Part shown: one piece after another, positions 22,476 through 34,832 of the stretch | How positions within the stretch are numbered: the stretch's first letter is position 1 | Layout: each line of letters begins with the position of its first letter | Source: Syngnathus acus | Taxonomy: Eukaryota > Chordata > Actinopteri > Syngnathiformes > Syngnathidae | DNA length: 64,000 nt | Direction of reading: 5' to 3' | Assembly: GCF_901709675.1 (NCBI RefSeq) | Contig: NC_051088.1 | Coordinates: 4,039,164-4,103,163, forward strand | Notes under the pieces: model-generated | Told to the model about the DNA's origin: nothing | Databases searched by the model: none | What the model saw: only the letters and a program-made list of their open reading frames with translations | Position numbers and translations under genes: made by a program

Positions 22476-25400
22476 GGCCGGTATTTTGTGACTTCTCTGT
22501 TAAGGCCTTCACTCCACAGCCTATATAACATGTCCGGCACTGTGTTGATTGCGTTTTTCAAAGTTTTCCCAATTTCTGCAATAAACATTCCATGACACTC
22601 AAGTGGGGAAGCAGCAAAAGACAAAGACCCGAGCACAACTTTAGGAATAAAAGAGGCAGGGACAGAGACAAGAAGTGATGTTTAAAAAAAAAAAAAAGGA
22701 GGGGGTGTAATAACAGTGGTTAAGTCCTGCTCTTTCATTGAGTAAATCTGGTCGGTGCTATTTCACAGTGTCGGAATCTCCTGAGGCCCAGATCAAAGAG
22801 TCACCCAGAGACAGGGCTTGTAGACAGCGCGAGGAACAGGTGACAGCTCTTCCACATATGGAGGCACTCACACACACACAAACGCACACACTTACACGCA
22901 CACACACACTTGCACGCACAAACCCTCCACAGCATCAGGACACACATCTGGATGAACACACGCTGAGATCAGAAAAGCACGGCGTGACAGCTTCTTTTGT
23001 GTCCCGAAGAGCCTGTGGGGGGATGCCTTTCGGAGGAACTCTCATAAAACCATACATCTATCAACTGGGCTTGGAGAACCACTTAAAAAGAGTCAATACA
23101 GGATGCGCACATACCACACTAAAAATGCAGCAGCTATGACAAAGTGCATTCAGACGTAACAAGTCGAAGCACGACAGGCCCCGTGTGAGTTGAACATTGA
23201 TGAGACTGAACATGCACAGCTGACACGGATACAAACGCAAAGGAAACGTGGTGCTGGAGTGGAGCCTTGTGATGTATAGATTTAATATAGAGAGAGCCAT
23301 ATTTAGAAAATATGAACATAAATCTTACGCTAAACCTCCCAACACTTCCTCCTATAAATGGCCAGGCAATTATATTGTAATTCCAACACACACAAGCACG
23401 CTCACAGAGGAACCTAGAAGGATTCAAGCTGCTCGACCAATGGTTGCAAAATGTGGGCAAAAACAGGGGTTCAAACATCATTATCAAGAGCAGAAATTTA
23501 ACCCGGGTGGTCTCTTAATGCGGCAATGTTTCCACTTGAGCGAGGTGTGGTTTGGAACGATCTAGCACATACCAGACACAAAAGAACAAGCTACACACTA
23601 AATTAGGTACACCTGTGTCGTATCAAAAATGTTGCCTTTAGGAATAAAATATAAACGGCAGAGTCACGTTGCAATATAAGATGAATACGAATTTACTACC
23701 AATCTTGTTGAGTAGTTGTACCACTCTTCAATGACGATTATTGCTTAAGGGTGATTGATCGTCAATCAGGTGTTTGGCAACAACGCTCAAACAGGTGGTG
23801 GGTTCATGCAGTAAATTATTAGCGGTGCCTCAAGCGTGTGGCAATATTTGATTAAAATTGAGACTGGTAGCATGGCCACTTGCGCGACATGGAAATAAAT
23901 TCTCAAATATAACAAAAGTCATATGCACACGTATCTAAAAAGGCACCTGCAAAAATAATAATAATGGTGTTTTAGTCTGGAATTGGTCTTGGAATTTTGG
24001 AAGTTCCGACAGTTTGCCAGCCCTTGAAGGGCTCAGGGGTCAGTTTTGCAAATGTGATTGGATGATCGAGTCATGGGTGGGGCCTGTGCAACTGACGACA
24101 GTGAACTTATGTTTGAAGTCACGCAAAGAGAGTTGGCGACTGAAAAAATTTCAATGACATCATCGTTTCGTTGAAGTCGCCTTAACGACAAAAAAAATAA
24201 AGTCGTTTGTCCGTTAATTGACTGTGAACAGATATAACATAAATGGAAAGGACTGATGCAGGTATTTTATTTCCCTTTTCAATGTTTGACAACAAATTGA
24301 GTAGGCAAAGTACCAAACGGGACTTTTGCTGCTTTATAAAATAAAAACAGTCCCACCTGAAACATGGCCATTATGACCAATAGCTTTCGTTGTTTTCACA
24401 GAATATGAGAAGATTACACAGCACTATAGTGAGCCAATTATGCTCTTCACTAAAACACGCCTCGAGCACCAACAGCTCCGTAATGATGATGGCTTAAACG
24501 CTTTCACCAATTCAGCTGTCCCGGCCATCTTGCACGGACATAAACATACTTGGCTGGTAAAGTCACATACGCACAAACACACCCACGCACACAGGCACAC
24601 TAACACTCAGCCACAGAAGCTGACAGAGTCAAATTGAATCCTTGTGGTAAATGCATAGAACATCCATCCAGCCACAAAGGGCCATCTGTGTGCGTGCGTG
24701 TGTGTCTTCCCAATGGGCCGCCATCAGCCGTCAGGTCAAGGATCGGCTTCAAGTTGAAACTCCGAAACAGTTGCAGAAGAACTACAAGTTTCAGCCTTCC
24801 TCATCTTCATCGTCTTGACATCCTTTCTCCAAACGGTGTCACCTCTGACCCACTGCCAATTCACTACTGTCATTATGCAATTAACACCAATTAAGTCATT
24901 TGGCTGTAAGAATATGCGTGCGCGTCTGTATGCATCTACGTGCACATGGTTGCTGGCGTGTGTGTGTGTGTGTAGGTGTGTGTGTGTGTGTGTGTGTGCG
25001 CGCCAGTATGTGGATGTGTGTACATGCGCATGATGGGGCAATTACAACAGCACAAGGGAGCCTTTTGGAAGCGGAGAGCACTGCAATCAACCAATCAGCC
25101 TTCAGATGGCTTTGACATGAAAAGAGAGCGCGGCCTCTTCTAACCCTGCGGGTCAGCCCCAATTTACTCTATTTACCCACTCAGGAATGACTCTCTGTGT
25201 GTGATGAAGGAGACAGAGGGAGGGAATTGGGCTGTGGGGGATTGGGTGCTCGAGGGCCTTGGGGTTGTTGGGCAGGTGAATTGTAGTGGGTAGGAGGGTG
25301 GGCTAGGTTTGGGGTGGGATTGGGTGGAAACTGGAGGGGGACACACACACACACACAGGGAGAGGCCTTCAGGTTGTGTTTGCAAAGCGAAAAGGCCAGC

Positions 25401-28400
25401 ATTTGGAGTCCATTTTCTGACAATTTACCCTTGGAGAGTGGCTCAACACACACGCACACGCACAATATTTCCATATCTGAGACCACAAGATCAACAACGT
25501 GGATGCTAGTAGCAAGAAGTTCACAATGATAAAAGAGCTGGCAGTGTTTAACAAAATGTTTAAAAAAAAATGGTAATACAAACTTGATAATGATTTCCTG
25601 ATGTCATTTCTTGAGGTTTTGATTACTGTGATTAAAATCCCCCACAGCATTTCCAATGAAAAGTGCATGCGTATGTACAGTATATTCAACCTGAGTTACT
25701 TAATGCAATTTTAAACTCATTATTAAAAGGTTTATATACTATATGGAGACATTTGTAATATTTAGAATGAAATGTTAAATTCAGTATTAAATTTGAGTAT
25801 TGTATTAATTGCCGACATAGTAGTAGTAGTAACAGTAGTAGCTGTTTTGATTTTGAAGCATCAAATAAATTAGAAAGGTTTCCACATACCCTCTGCAATG
25901 GATTAGTCATTGCTGGTTGGTGCATTAAATGTTTTTTTTTTGTTTTTGTAATTTTGAGATGTCCTGCTTTGTGAGCAGTCATTGAATGCACTAATAAATG
26001 AACAATATTACGAAACAAAAGTTTTCATTTCTTAAATTCACATTGCTTCTTTTCTAGAGGCAAAGCTAAATTGATTAAAAAACTACTGAGATATAATTTT
26101 ATAAAATAAAAGCGATTAAATTGAATTTCAAAAATATTTATTTATAGTATGTAGAGCCACCAAACAAAGTTAGTGAGCAAAATAGGCGAAAAAACAAAAC
26201 AAAACAAAAACAGAATCCACCATCCAGATAGTGCTGTCACAGTGATAATCAAATTTTCCTTGATGCTGGAATAAATCAGGTTTTTGCTTACAAAGAAAGA
26301 AAAAAAAATCATTGTTTTCCTTTTCTCCAATTCGTCACAACTCAACCCGTATTGATTTTACAAGTGAACAAGCCACTGTTTGCATTTGTTTTTGCACAGA
26401 ACAAACCGAGCCCCAGATCAACACCCCAGCTGTGAGGTCTGGTGCCAGGCCTGGGCTGCACACCAGTCAACTAAACAGGACCAGTCATCTCTTCATCACA
26501 CCAAACAGCCTCCTGGCTACACACTAAGGGGAGGCAGAAAAACTAAAAGCAGACAGAGAAACTTCAAGACAAAAGAGAGTCAGTATTTCCACAGCTCCCA
26601 GTCAATAGTATCACATATCTAAGGAGGGGAGATTCGAACTAGCCTATATCTTCTCCGTTTGTGTGTCTTAGTACAAAACTGTCCCGCTTCAGGGGCTCTG
26701 AACGTGCACTTTAATCAAGACAAGATGGCTCTGCCACAGGAAGTCCTCCAGCAAAGGACAGGAAACAGCAACGCAAGGGCCACATCATTAGTCTCGCCCG
26801 TTCTCTCCAACGCCCCGCAGCCAAGAAGAGTCCTGGACACCAAGAGAGGGTTGTGACCTGTGGCATGTCTCGATATCTGCTATTAGTATACTTGGAGCCT
26901 GCGGGCTGGAATTAATAACTGATTTGTTTATTGAATTGTGAGCGTTCAGCAGAGTCAAGTGACGGTGTGGTCTTTTGAGCTAGAAGACCAGTAAGTACTA
27001 GTTTCAGATCTATCTCTGCAGCTTTCTGTTGCCATACCCTCGCACAACATACACAAACACCTTTCCAAAAAGCTAAAGCAGCAATCTGCCCACGACATTC
27101 TCACCGCCTTTTTCTGTTCTGCAAGCCATCAAGGCTAAAGACGCTAATTTCTGTTGATAGCTTACAGGTGGCCGCTGCAAGGTGAACCACATCCAGTGCG
27201 CCGGCCTCGACAGACACATGCATATGGGCACGCCTCTACATACGCTGACAGTAAAACCAATCCTTTTACAAACCCAAACATCAAAGACAGAAACACACGC
27301 CAAGTTAAAACATCCACAGTAAAACATTGTGCACTCTTGTAAAATCTGAAGAATTTCCAACGAATGGTCGGAGTCTGTTCCAAGAGTGGCAAGATTCCAG
27401 ACGGCGACAAAGCACTTTCTTGAATTTATTTTTTCCACATTTACGATTGAGTTCACCAGTATAGTAGTGTGATCTGTAATATTAGTCCACAGGAACAAAA
27501 CAAACAAAGAACTCTCTCACAGTTCAATTGGCAGAGTGTGATGTAACCGTTCTAAAATACAGTGAGATTATGTAAAATGAGGTCTGGGGATTTATAATGT
27601 ATATCCCACAATTTGCAGATTAACTCTGAAAGGTTGTCCTCCGTCAAAACATGTCACATTTAATCTGGAGAGGCAAGTACAAACACACACTACACGCACA
27701 ATGCAGGATATTGTATTTCCTGCCTGCTGTTGATATTTAACATTCATTTCGACTTAGTATTTAGTGTTTATGGGTTGGAAACAATGTGGTGTCATTTTGG
27801 GGGGGTGGTTTAGCTCGAGGCAAAAAGATCCAGGGCGCTCACTTGCTCGCAGGTTAGCATATTTTTATTTTTATTTTTTACATAGGAAAGGACTCAAAAA
27901 AACGATAATTTGAGTGAATATGTGAGTAAACTCACTATCCACGATCGTAAATGTGTTAGTTACAATTTCAAACTGGGTTAACATCATGGAAGACATTTTT
28001 AAGAATTTCATTTACTATGTTCAAGTTTTCAGCACTTTTTCTGTTAAAATTTAAAGTGTTGCGAGTCTGAAAATGTAATAAACATACTTAATGACATTTA
28101 AACAACGTATTGCAGTTTGTATTTTAAACTGTTTTGATGCCTTTCGCCTTTTATCAGCCAAGACTACCGACTTTACCGTCCTGCTCTTTGGAAACAAAAC
28201 TACTGATGTCATCCAGTCAACTTTTTTTTTTTAAATGAGAACCATTGAAAAAAACCTCAAGTAGATTCCTGAACAACACATAGGCTCCATAAAAAATAAA
28301 AACCTTGCCATTGCTTTTGCCCAGACAGTACCAGAGGGTATAATCCTGAATGAAAGACGGTTCATTATCTACTTTCATCTTTAAATTTGCCTGACATGTA

Positions 28401-31400
28401 CACAAACAAGCATGCAAACAAGAAAAGGACAACGTTTGAGGAAAGAGATAATCCTTGTCGAGGCGTGCAGGTAATGAGGGTAGGACCTCCTCACATGTAT
28501 CTATTTGGGGATTACACCAGCACTTTGATACACCTCCCTGTAATTGCTTGTGTACATTTGTAGCGTGCATGTGCGTGTGTGTGTGTGTGTGTGATTCCCT
28601 TTGTTGTTCTGTCTGTCAATCTAGTTTGTTACACATAATCCAGAGGATGACACCCTCAATCCCGTGTGTCAATCTGAGCCTTTGTAGCGGCACTCAGGCA
28701 AGGAACTCGGTTTAACACTTGTGCAGGCTCTCCATTTTCAGAAATACACACATAGACACACACACCTGTGTCAGGTAACACACCAAAGTGGATCACAAAA
28801 AGAACAAAGCATTTTTGTCTGTCAAGAAATACAAACAACTACACCACATCTGTGTGTGCGTGTGTGCGTGCGTGCGTGTGTGTGTGTGTGCGTGCATGTG
28901 TGTGTGTGTGTGTGTGTCAGCAGACAAGTGATGAGGGAGTAAGAGCAGCAGGAAAAGAGCATCGCAAAGCACTCTGTTTGAAAAACCCACAAAAATATAT
29001 TTCACCATTCATTTTCATTATCATGATGATCTCCATTGTTCTTCAAACGTCCCACCTCCCACACTCAAAGGGAATGCGAGAAATATACACAATACATCTT
29101 TCATCAGATTTTAATACCGCTTCTGCTTGGCCACCAAAAAAAAAACTTGGTACTGTATTAGATTTTTTATTCCTGCAAGCCTGCACAAGGGAAAGAAATA
29201 CCTTATGTGTGCACAGGTACTAAAAATCCATCAAATATTCTGCATTGCAATCACAACAATGCAGATAGGCCACTCTGGAATGACATGGAAGAGCCAAAGA
29301 GAGAGAATAGCAATCATCCGGCCACGGCTTGTTTCCTAGTATAATGTCCCATTATGTCCCACGCGCTCAGCTGTGTGCATGTTTAAAAAATGCAGGAGCA
29401 GGCACGAAGACGCACACATGCGCACAAACAAATTATAGCTAAGCCACTTATTACCTAAGCAAGCAGAGTAGTACGAAAGGAATGCCTGCTGAGAAACAAA
29501 CTAGTTCCAGACATGAGCGTTGCAACAAGAGGGGAAGGAAAAAAAAAAAACCCGGAATGTTCACACTCACAAGCAGACGGTGTGAGAGAAATAACTGTGT
29601 AAAAATAATTAGAAGGTTAAAACAACATAAACACATGTTTGAGTGCGCAGTTCATTTGCACTGCTGAGCAGACAGTAAACTCGCTCATAAAACGTATAGA
29701 AGTGCCATGATGGAGCGCTAAGGATGAGCAGATCCATTCACACTTAAAGAAGTGCAACGTGCCTTTTACAACTGGCTCAAGTTACACAACTGCACGCCTG
29801 TGGTAAAGTTAACATTGTTAGCTAACTTAATTTCGCCTACCGCTTCTAATTAAAATGAATTGTAATCCCTCGGCAAGTTGTCAAGGATAGACGGGTGCAC
29901 TTTAAATTGCTTTATTAAACAAATGGTAACAAAATAAACACAAGCATATTCTTAGATAACTTGCCAAAGGTGTCACACGCAAAGTGGCTAATGGTTTAGC
30001 CAGTTACTAGCCAAATCTACAATCTGGTTCTCTAATGTCTTTTGAGGGCACACAAACATTCAATGATATATTATGTAGAACGTAAGAATGTGTGTGTTGG
30101 TAACCACCACAAGACAAAAATAATAATAATACCTGCACCACACATTTGTATAGTTCAAATTTGTATTATGATGTAAATAATAGAAAAAATATTTTATTAC
30201 TGGCTCATGGATTTCACCGATCTTTACTACCCGTCCACAAGAGACCTCTCGAAATTGGTTGCAGGTGTAGCGGGATGCCGGCAAAGCCATTCCCCACATT
30301 AGCTCGCTGGAATCTCACATAAACAAATTACAAAAATACTTTCTCTGTATAAGACTGTCTGAGAGTTCCCTAACTGTGCAGTGAAACCTGAGTGGGGCCT
30401 TGTTTATGTGTATGACAGAGTGTTTACATTGTCCTCCAATCCTATTCCATCAGATGGGGAGCAATTGGGCCTCTTACAGCTTCATTCCTGTACTACCTGT
30501 CTGTCTGTCTGTCAGGCTTCTGTTAGAAAAAAGTGCCGCATCGGCGTGTGTATAAGTGAGAAAGGACAACTGGTAGAGAAAACATATTTTGTTTATTGCT
30601 AGTCCTATTTGTTTAATTTTATTGTTTGGGTTTTGGAATCCTTCCTCTAAGCTGCAATTGATCTAGGCCATCCCAGACAATCCTGAAGTCCGACACCCAC
30701 AGTGAGTGATGCTGTTCAACTTCTAACGCTAGTCGGGTGAGGAGGAGGAGGAGGACCACCCAGCAGTGGATCCAACGTAGCTGCAGGGATGAAGCTTTGC
30801 AGCGGATGCACTCTGACAGGCGAGACCCCGCCTGGTTAGAACACTGAAGTGGAAAACTGTGGCACAATGGTACCTATTGATGACTGCTGCTAGATTTGAA
30901 TCTGCCATGCCCGCCTCTGCTCCTTTGAGACCAATGGTGAGATACAGAGGTATCGCATATCCACTTCTGTCATATTTAGGCTGTATGAATCTGGTACGAA
31001 GAATTTTGGAGATACAAAACATTGACTGCACGAGAGCTTTTTTGCCTAGAATGTCGCTGACGGTGGATTGAATAGAATAGAATTATGCATCAGATCACCA
31101 AGAAAACAGACAAAACAATTATTGGCTCGCTTTTAGACACATCAAACACTGAGTCAGTGGCCCTGAGCCATGTAAGAAAACAGGAACCAGAGAGAAAAAC
31201 AGATTCAGCGGCAGAAGTTCAATAATTCAAAGCAACCGTTTAAAAAGTGGAAGCTTGGGGATGAACATGAAGAAATCCATTCTAATCTGAACATTCCAAT
31301 CTACTTTTAACATTATACCCCGGAGGTACGCACCAAAGCTGTGATACAGCGTCTAAACCAAGGTTCATGGAGTCCTTTAGCTATTACTCACAAACTAGTC

Positions 31401-31533
31401 CAAAATCAATTTTCAACCGCAACTATCCAGAGATGGATCCTATCCCAAGTGACGTTGCGTGAGAGGCAGAGTATACCTCGAATAAATCACCAGTAAAGGT
31501 AGGATACTAGGGTCGGACTGATATGGATTTTTG
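22476..31533. other. Intergenic DNA with microsatellites
   Basis: About 9 kb without a recognisable gene. Simple repeats include GT/CA tracts at about 22868-22920, 24957-25001, 25340-25358, 28576-28592 and 28850-28918. The candidate open frames are short, overlap in several phases and often span the microsatellites. Positions 31511-31544 and their continuation after 34832 (GGGTCGGACTGATATGG and TGATATTTGGCAG) resemble an older dispersed repeat that the Rex3 element entered. Confidence 0.45.
28850..28918. repeat. (GT)n microsatellite, interrupted
   Basis: Dinucleotide GT run with GC interruptions. Hydrophobic/cysteine-valine frames across it are artefacts of the repeat. Confidence 0.9.
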
Positions 31534-31578
31534 TATGCTGATATCCATCCATCCATCCATCCATCCATCTTCTTCCGC

Positions 31579-32442
31579 TTATCCGGGGTCGGGTCGCGGG
31601 GGCAGCAGCTTCAGGAGGGACTCCCAGACTTCCCTCTCCCCAGCCACTTCATCTAGCTCATCCCGGGGGATCCCAAGGCGTTCCCAGGCCAGCCGAGAGA
31701 CATAGTCTCTCCAGCGCGTCCTGGGTCGTCCCCGGGGTCTCCTACCGGTGGGACATGCCCGGAACACCTCCCCAGGGAGGCGTCCAGGAGGCATCCTGAT
31801 GAGATGCCCGAGCCACCTCATCTGGCTCCTCTCAACGTGGAGGAGTAGCGACTCTACTCCGAGTCTCTCCCGGATGACCGAACTTCTCACCCTATCTCTA
31901 AGGGAGAGCCCGGACATCCTGCGGAGAAAACTCATTTCGGCCGCTTGTATCCGGGATCTCGTTCTTTCGGTCACGACCCATAGCTCGTGACCATAGGTGA
32001 GGGTAGGAGCGTAAATCGACCGGTAAATTGAGAGCTTTGCCTTTTGGCTCAGCTCTCTCTTTACCACGACGGACCGGTACAGAGTCCGCATTACTGCCGA
32101 AGCTGCACCGATCCGCCTGTCGATCTCGCGCTCCATCCTCCCCTCACTCGTGAACAAGACCCCAAGATACTTAAACTCCTCCACTTGGGGCAGGATCTCA
32201 TCCCCGATCCGGAGAGGGCAGTCCACCTTTTTCCGATCGAGGACCATGGACTCGGATTTGGAGGTGCTGACCCTCATCCCGACCGCTTCACACTCGGCTG
32301 CGAACCGCTCCAGTGAGAGCTGGAGATCACGGCCTGAAGAAGCCAACAGCACAACGTCGTCTGCAAAAAGCAGAGACGCGATGCTGAGGTCCCCAAACCG
32401 GACACCCTCAACGCCTCGGCTGCACCTAGAAATTCTGTCCAT
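31579..32442 (-). pseudogene. Rex3 ORF segment 3: reverse transcriptase catalytic core and C-terminus
   Basis: This frame opens with MDRISRCSRG and contains SLLFADDVVLLAS, the RT catalytic block with its paired aspartates. It continues through EFKYLGVLFTS and ERTRSRIQAAEMSFLRRMSG, then an arginine-rich RPRGRPRTRWRDYVSRL region, and ends in LLPPRPDPG. It lies in a different phase from the preceding RT segment. It is separated from that segment by a stop at about 32442-32444, apparently from one lost base in a T-rich run. Confidence 0.88.
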
Positions 32443-33032
32443 TAAATTATGAACAGAATCGGTGACAAAGGGCAGCCTTGGCGGAGTCCAACCCTCACCG
32501 GGAACGAATCCGACTTACTGCCGGAAATGCGGACCAAACTCTGGCAACGGTGATACAGGGACCGAACCGCCCTTATCAGTTGGCTCGGTACCCCGTACTC
32601 CCGAAGCACCCCCCACAGAACCTCCCGAGGGACACGGTCGAACGCCTTCTCCAAGTCCACAAAACACATGTGGACTGGTTGGGCGAACTCCCATGCACCC
32701 TCGAGGATCCTGTTGAGGGTGAAGAGCTGGTCCACTGTTCCACGGCCAGGACGAAAGCCACACTGTTCCTCCTGAATCCGAGGTTCGACCTCCCGACGGA
32801 CCCTCCTCTCCAGCACCCCTGAATAGACCTTACCAGGGAGGCTGAGGAGTGTAATTCCCCTGTAATTGGAACACACCCTCCGGTCCCCCTTCTTAAAGAG
32901 GGGAACCACCACCCCAGTCTGCCAATCCAGAGGCACTGTCCCCGATGTCCACGCGATGCTGTAGAGACGTGTCAGCCATGACAGCCCCACAACATCCAGA
33001 GCCCTTAAGAAATCCGGGCGGATCTCATCCAC
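32442..33032 (-). pseudogene. Rex3 ORF segment 2: reverse transcriptase N-terminal half
   Basis: This segment shows fingers/palm motifs VVVPLFKKGDRRVCSNYRGI, QEEQCGFRPGRGTVDQLF, CFVDLEKAFDRVPRE (RT motif A) and GLRQGCPLSPILF (motif B). It stops right after motif B at a premature TAA, while the catalytic FADD block is in the next segment in another phase. It is joined upstream to the endonuclease frame across a one-base loss in a C/G run near 33014-33030. Confidence 0.88.
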
Positions 33033-34597
33033 CCCCGGGCCTTGCCACCGAGGAGTTTTTTAACTACCTCAGTGACTTCAACCCCAGAGATTGGAGAGTC
33101 CGCCTCAGAGTCCCCAGGCCCTGCTTCCACAATGGAAGGCGTGTCGGTGGAATTGAGGAGGTCTTCGAAGTATTCTCCCCACCGACACACGACGTCCCGA
33201 GTCGAGGTCAGCAGCACGCCATCTCCACTGTAAACAGTGTTGACGTTGCACTGCTTTCCCCTCCTGAGACGCCGGATGGTGGACCAGAATTTCCTCGAAG
33301 CCGTCCGGAAGTCATTCTCCATGGCCTCGCCAAACTCCTCCCACGCCCGGGTTTTTGCCTCAGCAACCGCCGAAGCCGCGTTCCGCTTGGCCACCCGGTA
33401 CCTGTCAGCTGCCTCCGGAGTCCCGCAGGCCAAAACGGCCCGATAGGACTCCTTCTTCAGCTTGACGGCATCCCTTACCGCCGGTGTCCACCAGCGGGTT
33501 CGGGGATTGCCGCCACGACAGGCACCAATGACCTTACGGCCACAGCTCCGGTCGGCCGCCTCAACAATGGAGGCGCGGAACAAGGTCCACTCGGACTCAA
33601 TGTCCCCCGCCTCCCCCGGGACGTGGGAAAAGCTCTGCCGGAGGTGGGAGTTGAAGCTCTTCCTGATAGGGGATTCCGCCAGACGTTCCCAGCAGACCCT
33701 CACAGAACGTTTGGGTCTGCCAGGTCGGACCGGCATCTTCCCCCACCATCGGAGCCAACCCACCACCAGGTGGTGATCAGTTGACAGCTCCGCCCCTCTC
33801 TTCGCCCGAGTGTCCAAAACATGCGGCCGCAAATCCGATGACACGACTACAAAGTCGATCATCGAACTGCGGCCTAGGGTGTCCTGGTGCCAAGTGCACA
33901 CATGGACACCCTTATGTTTGAACATGGTGTTCATTATAGAAAATCCGTGTCGAGCACAGAAGTCCAATAATAGAACACCGCTCGGGTTCAGATCGGGGGG
34001 GCCGTTCCTCCCAATCACGCCCTTCCAGGTCTCACTGTCATTGCCCACGTGAGCATTGAAGTCACCCAGTAGAACGATGGAGTCCCCAGAAGGAGCGCCC
34101 TCCAGCACTTCCTCCAGGGACTCCAAAAAGGGTGGGTACTCTGAGCTGCCGTTTGGTGCATAGACACAAACAACAGTCAGGACCCGTCCCCCCACCCGAA
34201 GGCGGAGGGAGGCTACCCTCTCGTTCACCGGGGTGAACCCCAATGTGCAGGCGCCCAGCCGGGGGGCAATAAGTATACCCACACCTGCTCGACGCCTCTC
34301 ACCGTGGGCAACTCCAGAGTGGAAGAGAGTCCAGCCCCTCTCGAGAGGGCTTGTACCGGAACCCAAACTGTGCGTGGAGGCAAGTCCGACTATATCTAGT
34401 CGGAACTTTTCTGCCTCGCACACCAGCTCGGGCTCCTTTCCAGCCAGAGAGGTGACATTCCATGTCCCAAGAGCCAGCTTCTGCAGCCGGGGATCAGACC
34501 GCCAAGGTCCCTGCCTTTGGCCGCCGCCCAGCTTGCAATGCACCCGACCCCTTTGGCCCCTCCCACAGGTGGTGAGCCCATGGGAAGGGGGACCCAC
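33005..34597 (-). pseudogene. Rex3 ORF segment 1: AP-type endonuclease and linker
   Basis: This 530-codon frame carries the APE-type endonuclease in order: LGTWNVTSL near residue 42, [35 protein letters not shown] with the GDFN catalytic block, [12 protein letters not shown], and [11 protein letters not shown] with the terminal catalytic histidine. A linker region leads to GGKARG, where the phase is lost. The apparent first codon is GTG, and an overlapping frame at 34396-34662 begins with ATG upstream, so the native start is unclear and another shift near the 5' end is possible. Confidence 0.85.
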
Positions 34598-34832
34598 GTT
34601 TCCTTTTCGGGCTGAGCCCGGCCGGGCGAGGGAAAACGTGATCCATTAATTTTTTTCATCATAAGGGGCTGATGAGCCGTGCTTTGTCTGGCCCCTCACC
34701 TAGGACCCGTTTGCCATGGGTGACCCTACCAGGGGCATGAAGCCCCAGACAACATGGCTCCTAGGATCATAGGGGCACGCAAACCCCTCCACCACGATAA
34801 CGTGACGACTCACGGAGGGGGTATGCTGATAT

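Larger units (their letters stand above)
31545..34821 (-). mobile_element. Rex3 (RTE-type) non-LTR retrotransposon, full length
   Basis: The element is bounded by an 11 bp direct repeat TATGCTGATAT (31534-31544 and 34822-34832), the expected target duplication of an intact-length insertion. On the minus strand it starts CCCCCTCCGTGAGTCGTCAC and ends in GGAT/GATG tandem units, the 3' tail typical of Rex3. It encodes an apurinic-type endonuclease and a reverse transcriptase. The segments near 32459-32479 and 32904-32923 match, as I remember them, the conserved Rex3 primer sites used in fish. The coding frame is split into three phases by two single-base losses, so this copy looks inactive despite complete ends. 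Confidence 0.92.

Noticed and set aside
32945-33784. 279-codon plus-strand frame opposite the Rex3 coding region
   Set aside because: Antisense shadow of the GC-rich endonuclease/RT frame. It contains no motifs of its own.
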